Below the pieces are notes generated by a model. That model ran no database searches. It was not told the DNA's origin and saw nothing but the letters and a program-made list of their open reading frames with translations. Positions 1 through 6,628 of a stretch of DNA of 16,291 nucleotides are shown here, piece after piece. Source of the DNA: JAJDAN01 sp046583095. Lineage in GTDB: Bacteria > Myxococcota_A > UBA9160 > UBA4427. A program made the position numbers and the translations under genes. Every line of letters starts with the position of its first letter. Position 1 is the stretch's first letter. The stretch is taken from contig JAYGDB010000122.1 of the NCBI GenBank assembly GCA_046583095.1, positions 1 to 16,291 of the forward strand. The letters run 5' to 3'.

Positions 1-282
1 CAGGTAGTTGAACATGTCCTCGGTGGAGTCTTCGTAGCCACAGGCCCGCTGAACCCGTGTGCCGCCGCCGCCGCCCATGTAGACCTCGGCGCTCGAGAGC
101 GCCGTCGAGCCTCCGCCGGCGCTGGCCACCTCGAAGAGAGTCACTTCTGCCCGGGCGTCGGCGGCTTCGATCGCCGCGCAGGCTCCGGCACCGCCGAAGC
201 CCACGATGGCCACGTCGGTCTCGTGGTCCCACTGCGCGACTTCGGCAAGTCGACGGGGCTGGGTCGGGCTGATCTCGCTCAT
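1..282 (-). CDS. FAD-binding dehydrogenase, N-terminal part (runs off the window)
   Basis: Only the first 94 codons are in the window. After about 20 polar residues the protein has a dinucleotide-binding beta-alpha-beta unit, DVAIVGFGGAGACAAIEA, with GFGGAG at residues 28-33. A Gly/Ser-rich stretch with STALSSAEVYMGGGGGT follows. This layout is typical of the fumarate-reductase/3-ketosteroid delta-1-dehydrogenase flavoprotein family (FAD_binding_2), in which the segment after the first helix contacts FAD. The substrate cannot be told from the N-terminus; a ketosteroid dehydrogenase or a generic FAD-dependent oxidoreductase are both possible. The ATG at 282-280 fits the distance to the Rossmann motif. 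No good Shine-Dalgarno sequence precedes it, but a TATCCT hexamer lies 9 nt upstream. It is divergent from the histone-fold gene. Confidence 0.85.
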   Translation of the reverse strand, partial: MSEISPTQPRRLAEVAQWDHETDVAIVGFGGAGACAAIEAADARAEVTLFEVASAGGGSTALSSAEVYMGGGGGTRVQRACGYEDSTEDMFNYL

Positions 283-290
283 GGCCCGCC

Positions 291-344
291 GAGGATAGCG
301 GTCGCCACCGCAGCAGCCTGAACCCAGTTCGGTCGGCTATCCTC
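291..344. promoter_or_regulatory. Inverted pair GAGGATAGC / GCTATCCTC in the divergent promoter region
   Basis: The 86-bp gap between the FAD dehydrogenase and the histone-fold gene carries GAGGATAGC at 291-299 and its exact reverse complement GCTATCCTC at 336-344, 36 bp apart. Each arm contains TATCCT reading toward its own gene, so the arms could be mirrored -10 elements. The leftward one ends 9 nt before its ATG and the rightward one lies 25 nt before its GTG. No convincing -35 box is visible. They could also be two half-sites for one regulator. Confidence 0.4.
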
Positions 345-368
345 ACCGTCGGTCAAGGGGAGAGCGCC

Positions 369-887
369 GTGTCGGACGATTCGTGGCGGAAGTGCAGCGC
401 GTGCAAGAATCCGATCGCCTACGGCGCCACGTACTTCACCTGCAGCGTATCGACGTGCAACCGCAAGCGGACCGCGCTCCTGTTCTGCACCGTCAGCTGC
501 TGGGAGGTGCATCTGCCGGTCGCACGCCATCGCGAATCGTGGGCGGACGAGCAGACCGCACCGTCGCGTGCCGAGGCGGCGCGTGAGGCGAGCGCAGCGG
601 TGGCCGCGCCTGCGCGCCGCGAGCCCCGGCGCATCCTGGCGGAGCCGAAGCCCGCGGCCGGGCGCGACGAGGCGCCGCGAGGGGATGCGCCGAAAGAGAT
701 TCTCATCATCGGCACCCGCCTGAAGGATTACGTTCGCGCGATCTCGGGGTTCAACACCTCGGACCGCGCGCTCGGGCCGCTTTCGGAGATCGTTCGCGAG
801 GCGGTCGGCGAGGCCGTTCGGAAGGCCCGCGCCGAAGGGCGCAGGACGGTGCTCGACCGGGACGTCGGCCGAAACAGGAAGAGCTGA
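369..887 (+). CDS. Zinc-binding module fused to a bacterial histone-fold domain
   Basis: The protein has 172 aa in three parts. Residues 9-54 hold eight regularly spaced metal ligands: C9, C12, C25, C30, C40, C44, H48 and H54. This pattern resembles cross-brace two-zinc domains (HIT, MYND or ZZ type). Residues 55-108 are a low-complexity linker rich in Ala, Arg, Pro and Glu. Residues 109-166 resemble a histone fold. A short first helix (LKDYVRAIS) is followed by NTS, a long amphipathic helix (about 131-156), and GRRTVLDRDV. R158 and T160 match the arginine-threonine pair of the archaeal GRKT loop. The third helix is cut short, as in Bdellovibrio-type bacterial histones. The GTG start is supported by AAGGGGAG at 355-362. 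The gene stands alone. It probably binds DNA or organises the nucleoid; this role is inferred from the fold, not known for this gene. Confidence 0.82.
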   Translation: MSDDSWRKCSACKNPIAYGATYFTCSVSTCNRKRTALLFCTVSCWEVHLPVARHRESWADEQTAPSRAEAAREASAAVAAPARREPRRILAEPKPAAGRDEAPRGDAPKEILIIGTRLKDYVRAISGFNTSDRALGPLSEIVREAVGEAVRKARAEGRRTVLDRDVGRNRKS

Positions 888-895
888 CCTCGTCG

Positions 896-913
896 CTCGC
901 GTGTTCTCGCGAG
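896..913. terminator. Possible bidirectional hairpin between convergent genes
   Basis: CTCGCG and CGCGAG (6-bp perfect stem, 6-nt loop) lie 9 nt after the histone-fold stop and about 30 nt from the stop of the facing NTF2-like gene. No clear T-run follows on either strand, so intrinsic termination is uncertain. Confidence 0.25.
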
Positions 914-941
914 TTGCCGCCGCTGTGTGGGGCCGAGCGGC

Positions 942-1370
942 TCAGCTGGGCTTCATTCGCTCGAGCATGTTCGCCATCATTCCGTGAACCTTGTTGATGG
1001 CCTTCAACGGCCGGATCAGCACCTTGAAGTCCACGATCCGGCCCTCGTCGTTCCAGCGGATCAGGTCGACGCCGTTCACGACGATGCCGTCCATCTCGGT
1101 GATGAACTCGAGTGCCGCATCGTTCTCGCCGACCACCTCCCGCACGTAGCCGAACTTGGAGTCGCTCTCGGGCTTGGGCGCGTCCCGGTTCTGCGAGCCC
1201 CCGAGGACGCCGAAGGCTGCCTTCAGGTAGAGCGTGGTGACCGCCTTGCCCTGCTGGGGCGTGTGAACGACGGGAGAGTGGAAGACCACCTTCTCGTCGA
1301 GCAGGTCGTCGAGCGCGTCGAAGTCGCGTTCGCGGACGATTCGGTGCCAGGCTTCGATGACGTGGCTCAT
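942..1370 (-). CDS. NTF2/SnoaL-like protein (last gene of the FMO operon)
   Basis: The protein has 142 aa and begins MSHVIEAWHRIVRERDFDALDDLLDEKVVF. This is the usual opening of the NTF2-like alpha+beta barrel (SnoaL-type): a helix, then an aspartate-rich turn leading to the first strand, with FHSPVV after it. Later strands include LEFITEMDGIVVNGVDLIRW and GRIVDFKVLIRP, which commonly form the floor of the pocket. Family members include isomerases, cyclases, dehydratases and non-catalytic binders, so the reaction is unknown. The start at 1370 was chosen because upstream residues in the same frame are unlike the family and GGGAG lies just before it. It follows a second NTF2-like gene by 46 nt and is probably cotranscribed with it. 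Confidence 0.85.
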   Translation of the reverse strand: MSHVIEAWHRIVRERDFDALDDLLDEKVVFHSPVVHTPQQGKAVTTLYLKAAFGVLGGSQNRDAPKPESDSKFGYVREVVGENDAALEFITEMDGIVVNGVDLIRWNDEGRIVDFKVLIRPLKAINKVHGMMANMLERMKPS

Positions 1371-1416
1371 GGGGTCTCCCGCATTCTCGAGGGGTTCGTG
1401 AGGAGGGGCGCTTCGG

Positions 1417-1863
1417 TCACTTCTCTTCCGGGGGGAAGGTCTGCTTCCCGTCGATCTCGGTACGGATCCGGCGCAGTTCGAGCTCCTGGATTCGCCAGAC
1501 GCCATCGGGCCCCTTCCGGTACTTCTCGAAGTAGAAGCCGGTGCCCCAGAGATGCCGTCCGTTCGGCCACCACAGGTGGTCTTCCATCGACCAGGTGCCG
1601 GCGGCGGTGTCCGGGCCGGTGATCTCGATCTCGGACAGGTGTCCGTGATGGACGGTCTTCACCCCTTCCAGCAGCGGCGGCAGGAACTCCCGAAAGGCCT
1701 TGCGGCTTTCGAGCAGCGGCGAGCCTTCCTGCGTGGTGTCGATCCGGGCGTCTTCGCAGAAGACCTGCTCCCACTCGTCCCAGCGCTTCTGATCCATCAG
1801 GTGGAAGTAGCGAGCCTTGAGCTGGCGGATCTGCTCGATCTCGACGAGGTCTTCCGGGGTCAC
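1417..1863 (-). CDS. NTF2/SnoaL-like protein, translationally coupled to the FMO
   Basis: The protein has 148 aa and belongs to the SnoaL-like group that opens with a helix and LKARYFHLMDQKRWDEW, then VFCEDARID. VHHGHLSEIEI and the conserved GTWSMEDHLWW follow later. Relatives include scytalone-dehydratase-like enzymes and the beta-subunit fold of ring-hydroxylating oxygenases. His and Asp residues in the pocket (HHGH, MED) could be catalytic, but no reaction can be assigned. The GTG start at 1863-1861 overlaps the TGA of the upstream flavin monooxygenase in a GTGA arrangement, which suggests translational coupling. A partner role in the monooxygenase pathway is likely but inferred. Confidence 0.87.
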   Translation of the reverse strand: MTPEDLVEIEQIRQLKARYFHLMDQKRWDEWEQVFCEDARIDTTQEGSPLLESRKAFREFLPPLLEGVKTVHHGHLSEIEITGPDTAAGTWSMEDHLWWPNGRHLWGTGFYFEKYRKGPDGVWRIQELELRRIRTEIDGKQTFPPEEK

Positions 1864-3317
1864 CGGGCCAACTCGTACTCGCTGGCGCGGAACCTGCGGG
1901 CGCGTAGGGCGTACTCGGCGGCGAAGCCTGGATACAGGGCGTGGTTGCTGCCGTCGGGGTTCAGGTACCAACTCTTGCAGTTCGACCACACCATGTGCTT
2001 CATGCGGCCCTGGATGCGAGCGTTGTAGGCGTCCTGGACTTCCTGCTTCACGTCCACGAACGCGAGGTCGTCCCGGCGGATGCGCTGGATCGCTTGCAGC
2101 GTGTGCTCGATCTGTGCCTCGGTGTAGACGAGCACCGACGTGTGACCGGGGCCGGTGTTCGGTCCCATCAGGATGAACCAGTTCGGAAAGCCGGAGACGG
2201 TCATGCCCTTGTAGGCGACCGCGCCGTCCTTCCAGGCTTCGTCGAGGGTCTTCCCGCCGCGGCCGGTGATCGGGAACGGCGCGTTCGCGAGCCCCAGGTC
2301 GAAGCCCGTGGCCAGGACGATCACGTCCGCAGCATGCAGGACGCCGTCGGTCGTCTGGAGCCCGTCGTGTCGGATCTCTTCGATGGGCTCGGTCACGAGG
2401 TCGACGTTCTCGCGCTCGAAGCTGGACCAGTAATCGCTGGAGATCAGGATGCGTTTGCACCCGAACTGGAAGTTCGGCGTGAGCTTCGCGCGCAACTCCG
2501 GGTCCTTCACCGAAGCCTTCAGGTGGGCCAGCGATCCAGCCTGCCCGATGGCAGACAGGCGCGGCGCGTCCAGGAAGACCATCGGCCCCACGAGTTCGCT
2601 GAGCCAGTACTTCACGAAGCGGAGCGCGCGCAGCCGGAACGGCTGACGGGCGAGGCGTTGCTTCTGGGCTTCGGTGTAGACGGTGTCGCGCTTCGGCAGC
2701 ACCCAGCCCGGGGTCCGCTGATAGACCGACAGCTTCGCGACCTGCGGGGCGATCGAGGGGACCACCTGTACGGCGCTCGCGCCGGTTCCGATCACGGCGA
2801 CGTTGCGGCCCGTGAGATCGTGCTCGTGGCTCCAACGGGCGGTGTGGAAGACCTCGCCGCCAAAGCTCTCGATGCCCTTGATGTCCGGGAGCGACGGGTC
2901 GACGAGACCGCCGACACCGGAGATCACGACGCGCGCAGTCACGCAGGAGTCGTCATCGGTGGTGAGGGTCCACTTCGCCCCGGCCTCGTCGAAGCGGGCG
3001 TCGACGATCTCGGTGTTCAAGCGCAGGTGGGAGCGGAGCTTCCACTTCTCGACGAGGCCAAGGAGGTACTCCTGGATCTCGCCCGACTCGGCGAAGGTCC
3101 GGCTCCAGTCCGGCTTCTGCTCGAAGGAGAACGCGTAGACGTGGGAGGGGACGTCGCAGGCGGCGCCCGGATAGGTGTTGTCGCGCCAGGTGCCGCCGAT
3201 CTCGTTGGCGCGCTCGAAGATCGTGAACGAGTCGATGCCGGCCTTCTTGAGCTGGATCGCGGCACCGATTCCGGCGAAGCCGGAGCCGATGATCGCGATG
3301 GGAAAGTCCTTGCCCAC
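1860..3317 (-). CDS. Flavin-containing monooxygenase, Baeyer-Villiger type
   Basis: The 485-aa protein has two Rossmann motifs. GSGFAGIG at residues 11-18 binds FAD, and GTGASA at 177-182 binds NADPH. Between them lies FGGEVFHTARW (152-162), which fits the Baeyer-Villiger fingerprint FxGxxxHxxxW. GGTWRDNTYPGAACDVPSH is also characteristic, as is the later ATGFD. Such enzymes use O2 and NADPH to insert oxygen next to a ketone, giving an ester or lactone; some oxidise heteroatoms instead. The substrate is unknown. Translation appears to start at GTG 3317, because a stop lies just upstream in frame. It begins 6 nt after the SDR stop and overlaps the following NTF2-like gene by 4 nt, which places it in the middle of a tight operon. 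Confidence 0.92.
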   Translation of the reverse strand: MGKDFPIAIIGSGFAGIGAAIQLKKAGIDSFTIFERANEIGGTWRDNTYPGAACDVPSHVYAFSFEQKPDWSRTFAESGEIQEYLLGLVEKWKLRSHLRLNTEIVDARFDEAGAKWTLTTDDDSCVTARVVISGVGGLVDPSLPDIKGIESFGGEVFHTARWSHEHDLTGRNVAVIGTGASAVQVVPSIAPQVAKLSVYQRTPGWVLPKRDTVYTEAQKQRLARQPFRLRALRFVKYWLSELVGPMVFLDAPRLSAIGQAGSLAHLKASVKDPELRAKLTPNFQFGCKRILISSDYWSSFERENVDLVTEPIEEIRHDGLQTTDGVLHAADVIVLATGFDLGLANAPFPITGRGGKTLDEAWKDGAVAYKGMTVSGFPNWFILMGPNTGPGHTSVLVYTEAQIEHTLQAIQRIRRDDLAFVDVKQEVQDAYNARIQGRMKHMVWSNCKSWYLNPDGSNHALYPGFAAEYALRARRFRASEYELAR

Positions 3318-3323
3318 GTCTGG

Positions 3324-4139
3324 CTACTCCGGTTGTCTTCTCGGATAGCCGGGCGGGCGCTTCCCGTGCTCGTCGCTGAGGTCGAACTCTTCGGCGAGAT
3401 CCTCGACCCACTGGATGCTGCCGGATCGCTCCATCAGGTCGGAGGCGGCCAGGAGCGCGGCGGCGGCGCGCCCCACGAAGAGGGGTGTCTGTGCCTGCGA
3501 GAGATCCATGCCGGTCTGCTGTGCACTGTCCTGGATGAACTCGGTCGAGACGGCGCCGGGATACAGCGCGACGGCGGCGACATTCTTGGGTCGGAGTTCG
3601 ATGGCCATGTCGGCGGTGAGCCGGTCGAGCCCGGCCTTGCCCGCCCCGTAGGAACTCGAGAAGTGGTAGCTCTGGCCGCCGGGCGACGACACGTTCAGGA
3701 TGGCGGCGCCGGGCTCGCTCTCGAAGAGCAGACCGACCGCGTGCCAGCTCGCGACGTAGTGGGAGCGTAGGCCGATACCCACCTGGTCGTCCCAGATCTT
3801 CAGCGGGTGATCCCAGAAGCCTCCGCCCCAGGCGGGCGGATCCGGAATCGTGTAGACGTTGTTGACGAGGATGTCGAGGTGACCCTCTTCCTTGCCGACC
3901 TGCTCGAAGAGGCCGGCGATCTGCCGATCGTCGCCGTGGTCGCACTGGAAGGGACGGCCTTTGCCGCCGGCCTCGTCCACGACCCGGGCGGTGGCTTCGA
4001 TGGTGCGATCCCCATCCCCCGAGCTGCGCCCGGTGACGTAGACGGTGCAGCCCTGCTCCCCGAGCGCCTGGGCGATTCCCTTGCCGATGCCTCGACTGGC
4101 ACCCGTGACGACGGCGATCCGGTCCTGGAGTTTGCCCAT
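3324..4139 (-). CDS. Short-chain dehydrogenase/reductase, DHRS1-like
   Basis: The protein has 271 aa. The cofactor motif TGASRGIG is at residues 12-19 and NNVY at 93-96. The catalytic residues are S151, Y164 and K168, with the usual 13-residue Ser-Tyr spacing and YxxxK. The segment after NNVY (WGGGFWDHPLKIWDD, then VGIGLRSHY) and the SSPGG motif resemble the DHRS1 subgroup of classical SDRs. R38 at the end of the second strand favours NADP(H). It probably interconverts a ketone and an alcohol, perhaps supplying or consuming the ketone used by the monooxygenase 6 nt downstream; this link is inferred. It lies 35 nt after the DUF1214 gene in the same operon. Confidence 0.9.
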   Translation of the reverse strand: MGKLQDRIAVVTGASRGIGKGIAQALGEQGCTVYVTGRSSGDGDRTIEATARVVDEAGGKGRPFQCDHGDDRQIAGLFEQVGKEEGHLDILVNNVYTIPDPPAWGGGFWDHPLKIWDDQVGIGLRSHYVASWHAVGLLFESEPGAAILNVSSPGGQSYHFSSSYGAGKAGLDRLTADMAIELRPKNVAAVALYPGAVSTEFIQDSAQQTGMDLSQAQTPLFVGRAAAALLAASDLMERSGSIQWVEDLAEEFDLSDEHGKRPPGYPRRQPE

Positions 4140-4155
4140 GGGCGCGGAGTCTAGC

Positions 4156-4172
4156 GCGGGATCGAGTCCCGC
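4156..4172 (-). other. Perfect hairpin between the DUF1214 and SDR genes
   Basis: The 35-nt gap between the first two genes of the operon contains GCGGGA-N5-TCCCGC, a perfect 6-bp stem with a 5-nt loop. No T-run follows on the transcribed strand, so it is more likely an mRNA processing or stability element than a terminator. Chance cannot be excluded at this GC content. Confidence 0.35.
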
Positions 4173-4174
4173 TG

Positions 4175-5275
4175 TCAGCTGAGCTCGCTGAGGCGGACGA
4201 CGCGGGTCTCGATCGGCGGGTAGTCACTGGCTCCGACGTAGCGGAAGAGCATGGCGCCCTCGTCGTGGTCGCAGGTCTCGAGCCAGTTGGGGAAGCGGCT
4301 CCCCGGGTCCTGGTGAGCCAGGACGATTCGAACCGAGCCGTCGTCTTCGTAGTGTGCGCTGAACTTGTTCAGGTGAATGCGGTGGTGGCGGTAGTCGAGC
4401 GACTCCATCCAGTAGTTGCCAATCTGGAGGTTCCAGGTGGCGCACTCGGGCGGCGTGGTCTCGATCAACAGCGCCTCGTCGGCAGCGAGTCGCCAGCGGC
4501 TGTTGTGGTAGTAGATGTTTGCGTCGCCACCGGCGCGCCGGCACATCTCCTGGTCGTTCGGGGGCAGCTCGTTCGTGTGGGTCTCGAAGCGGTTCATCCA
4601 GTCGACGAAGAGGTTCGCGGTTCCTTCCACGAAGGCGGCGGCTCGCTGGAGAGCCGGTTCGATCGCTTCCACCTGCAGGGTGTCGGACGCGTCGGGGTCC
4701 AGGCACTCGATCGAGTAGCTCGCGGGGGCCTCGCTCTCTCGCTGCCGGAAGGTCTGGCGCACCACCATCGTCGTTGTCTCGGGTTGCATCGGTAGCCAGT
4801 TGCCCGCTGGGCGTTCTGCCGACAGGGTGATCTCGAAGCCGCCGTCCTCGTCGCAGGCGATGTCTTCGAGGTCGAGCTGCCCGGTGGGCACCATGCTGCC
4901 GTCCGTCTCGTAGCCGCCGCCGTAGGTGATGAACGTGAGGTAGGGGACGGAGTTCCGTCGGCCCCGGATCCGGTAGGCGAGCCGGCCGTCGAGATTCGCG
5001 TTGTGGTAGAGGTTGTCCGGGTTGTCGTTCCCGATCTTGATCGTCTCGTTCGCGAGCTGGTAGAAGCGGGGATAGCGCGGGTCGGCGGACTCGACGTGGC
5101 TCTCGAGCCCCGCCCGCAGCAGCCGCGTCAGGTAGCGGAGGCCTTCCGCCCGCTGGAACGGGTCCTCCGGCGTGCCCTGCTGGAGAATCGCGTCCCCAGC
5201 TCGCTCGATGGAGCGACAGAAGTCCCGCCAGGCCGTCCCATCGATGATCCGTCGTTCTCTTTCCAGCCGGCTCAT
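4175..5275 (-). CDS. DUF1214-domain protein, first gene of the FMO operon
   Basis: The protein has 366 aa without a signal peptide or membrane segment. The N-terminal third is helical (about 1-80). NPDNLYHNANLDGRLAYRIRG follows, then beta-rich sequence. The C-terminal part carries the features I associate with DUF1214: WNLQIGNYWMESLDYR (281-296), HLNKFSAHYEDDGSVRIVLA and HQDPG (321-325), then NWLET. The biochemical role of this family is not established. Homologous architecture is common near SDRs, acyl-CoA enzymes and monooxygenases in actinobacteria and proteobacteria, which fits this operon. GGAG stands 6 nt before the ATG. As the first gene of the leftward operon, it shares a 95-bp divergent region with the phosphate transporter. 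Confidence 0.82.
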   Translation of the reverse strand: MSRLERERRIIDGTAWRDFCRSIERAGDAILQQGTPEDPFQRAEGLRYLTRLLRAGLESHVESADPRYPRFYQLANETIKIGNDNPDNLYHNANLDGRLAYRIRGRRNSVPYLTFITYGGGYETDGSMVPTGQLDLEDIACDEDGGFEITLSAERPAGNWLPMQPETTTMVVRQTFRQRESEAPASYSIECLDPDASDTLQVEAIEPALQRAAAFVEGTANLFVDWMNRFETHTNELPPNDQEMCRRAGGDANIYYHNSRWRLAADEALLIETTPPECATWNLQIGNYWMESLDYRHHRIHLNKFSAHYEDDGSVRIVLAHQDPGSRFPNWLETCDHDEGAMLFRYVGASDYPPIETRVVRLSELS

Positions 5276-5298
5276 CTATCGCTCCGCTCTCTCTGTTT

Positions 5299-5315
5299 CA
5301 GCGACCTCATCGCTG
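5299..5315. promoter_or_regulatory. Dyad CAGCGA-N5-TCGCTG in the DUF1214/PiT intergenic region
   Basis: The 95-bp divergent region 5276-5370 holds a perfect 6-bp inverted repeat with a 5-bp spacer, 24 bp from the DUF1214 start. It could be an operator for a dimeric repressor of the catabolic operon or an mRNA hairpin. I see no convincing -35/-10 pair on either strand here. Confidence 0.3.
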
Positions 5316-5370
5316 GAGTTTAGGTGTTCCTTATGGTACCTCCCCGCTCGACTCGATCTGGGGTGGGGCA

Positions 5371-6618
5371 GTGGAGTTCCTCGGGATACCCTTCGAGATC
5401 TGGCTCGTCGGTGTTCTCGCGCTGTACATGGCGTGGGCGATCGGCGCGAACGACGTCGCGAATGCCATGGGGACGAGCGTCGGCTCGGGCGCGCTCACGA
5501 TCGGCTCGGCGATCGTCGTCGCCGCGGTGTTCGAGTTTTCAGGTGCCTTCCTGGCGGGTGGCCACGTGACGGACACCGTCCGAAAGGGCATGCTCGACAT
5601 GGAGCTGGTGTCTCCGGACACCCTCAAGTACGGCATGCTCGCCGCCCTGGCGGCGGCCGGAACCCTGCTCGTGGGAGCGACGCGCTACGGGCTCCCCGTC
5701 TCGACGACCCACGCGATCGTCGGTGCCATCGTGGGCTTCGGCGCGGTGGCAATCGGTCCGGCCGCGGTGAACTGGGGCAAGGTCGGGCAGATCGTTGCGA
5801 GCTGGCTGACCTCCCCTCTGCTCTCCGGCGTGATGGCATTCATGCTCTTCCAGTTCACGCGTGCGGTCGTGCTCGACAAGGACGATCCCATCAAGCAGGT
5901 TCGCAAGGTCGGGCCTTTCTTCTTCTTCTACGTGTTCTTCATCATCGGGCTCGTGACCCTCTTCAAGGGAATCAAGAACCTGAACCTGGATCTCGATCTC
6001 CCCCAAGCGCTCGCGGGCTCGTTCGCCCTGGGACTTCTGGGAGTGGCGGTCGGCGCCTTCTTCCTGAACCGGGTAGAAGGAGAGGCGGTGCCCGGGCGGC
6101 GTTTCAGTGGGGTGGAACGCGTCTTCGTAGTGCTGCAGGTCCTGACAGCTTGCGCGGTCGCCTTCGCCCAGGGATCCAACGACGTCGCCAACGCGATCGG
6201 ACCCCTGGCCGCCGTGGTAAGCGTAATCCAGGGCGGTGGTGAAATTATGGACAAGGCGCCCGTGGCGCCGTGGATGTTGGCCATCGGCGGCCTGGGCATC
6301 GTCGTCGGCCTGGCCACCTGGGGCTACCGCGTGATGGAGACCGTGGGGAAGAAGATCACCGAGCTGACTCCCAGCCGTGGCTTCGCGGCATCGCTGGCCG
6401 CCGCGACGACCATCGTGCTGGCTTCGCGTCTCGGGATGCCGGTCTCGACCACCCATACGCTGGTGGGTGCGGTTCTGGGGGTCGGTCTCGCACGCGGCAT
6501 TGGTGCCATCGATCTACGCGTAGTCGGCAACATCATCTTGTCGTGGATTGCTACGCTGCCGATCGCGGCGGGTCTCGCCATCTTCTTCTTCTACTTCTTC
6601 AAGGGCCTGCTCGGCTAG
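5371..6618 (+). CDS. PiT-family inorganic phosphate transporter
   Basis: The protein has 415 aa and is almost wholly hydrophobic, with about ten membrane segments. It shows the internal duplication of the PiT/PHO4 family. GANDVANAMG at 25-34 is mirrored by GSNDVANAIG at 268-277, and GLPVSTTHAIVG at 107-118 by GMPVSTTHTLVG at 355-366. These repeats form the phosphate and cation sites. The transporter should import phosphate, perhaps as a metal-phosphate complex, driven by H+ or Na+. GTG at 5371 is the likely start, since it opens just before the first membrane helix; a GGGGTGGGG stretch lies upstream. The DUF47 gene begins 10 nt downstream, the standard pairing for low-affinity phosphate uptake. 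Confidence 0.93.
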   Translation: MEFLGIPFEIWLVGVLALYMAWAIGANDVANAMGTSVGSGALTIGSAIVVAAVFEFSGAFLAGGHVTDTVRKGMLDMELVSPDTLKYGMLAALAAAGTLLVGATRYGLPVSTTHAIVGAIVGFGAVAIGPAAVNWGKVGQIVASWLTSPLLSGVMAFMLFQFTRAVVLDKDDPIKQVRKVGPFFFFYVFFIIGLVTLFKGIKNLNLDLDLPQALAGSFALGLLGVAVGAFFLNRVEGEAVPGRRFSGVERVFVVLQVLTACAVAFAQGSNDVANAIGPLAAVVSVIQGGGEIMDKAPVAPWMLAIGGLGIVVGLATWGYRVMETVGKKITELTPSRGFAASLAAATTIVLASRLGMPVSTTHTLVGAVLGVGLARGIGAIDLRVVGNIILSWIATLPIAAGLAIFFFYFFKGLLG

Positions 6619-6628
6619 GAGGAATGCC

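Noticed and set aside
942..1505. Longer start for the last NTF2-like gene
   Set aside because: The additional 45 residues are Arg/Ser/Pro-rich, overlap the upstream gene in another frame and are unlike the family. The ATG at 1370 has a ribosome-binding site.
1941..3770. 609-codon open frame on the + strand
   Set aside because: It lies antisense to the FMO and SDR genes, both of which have clear family motifs. Long antisense frames are common at this GC content, and the translation shows no recognisable domain.
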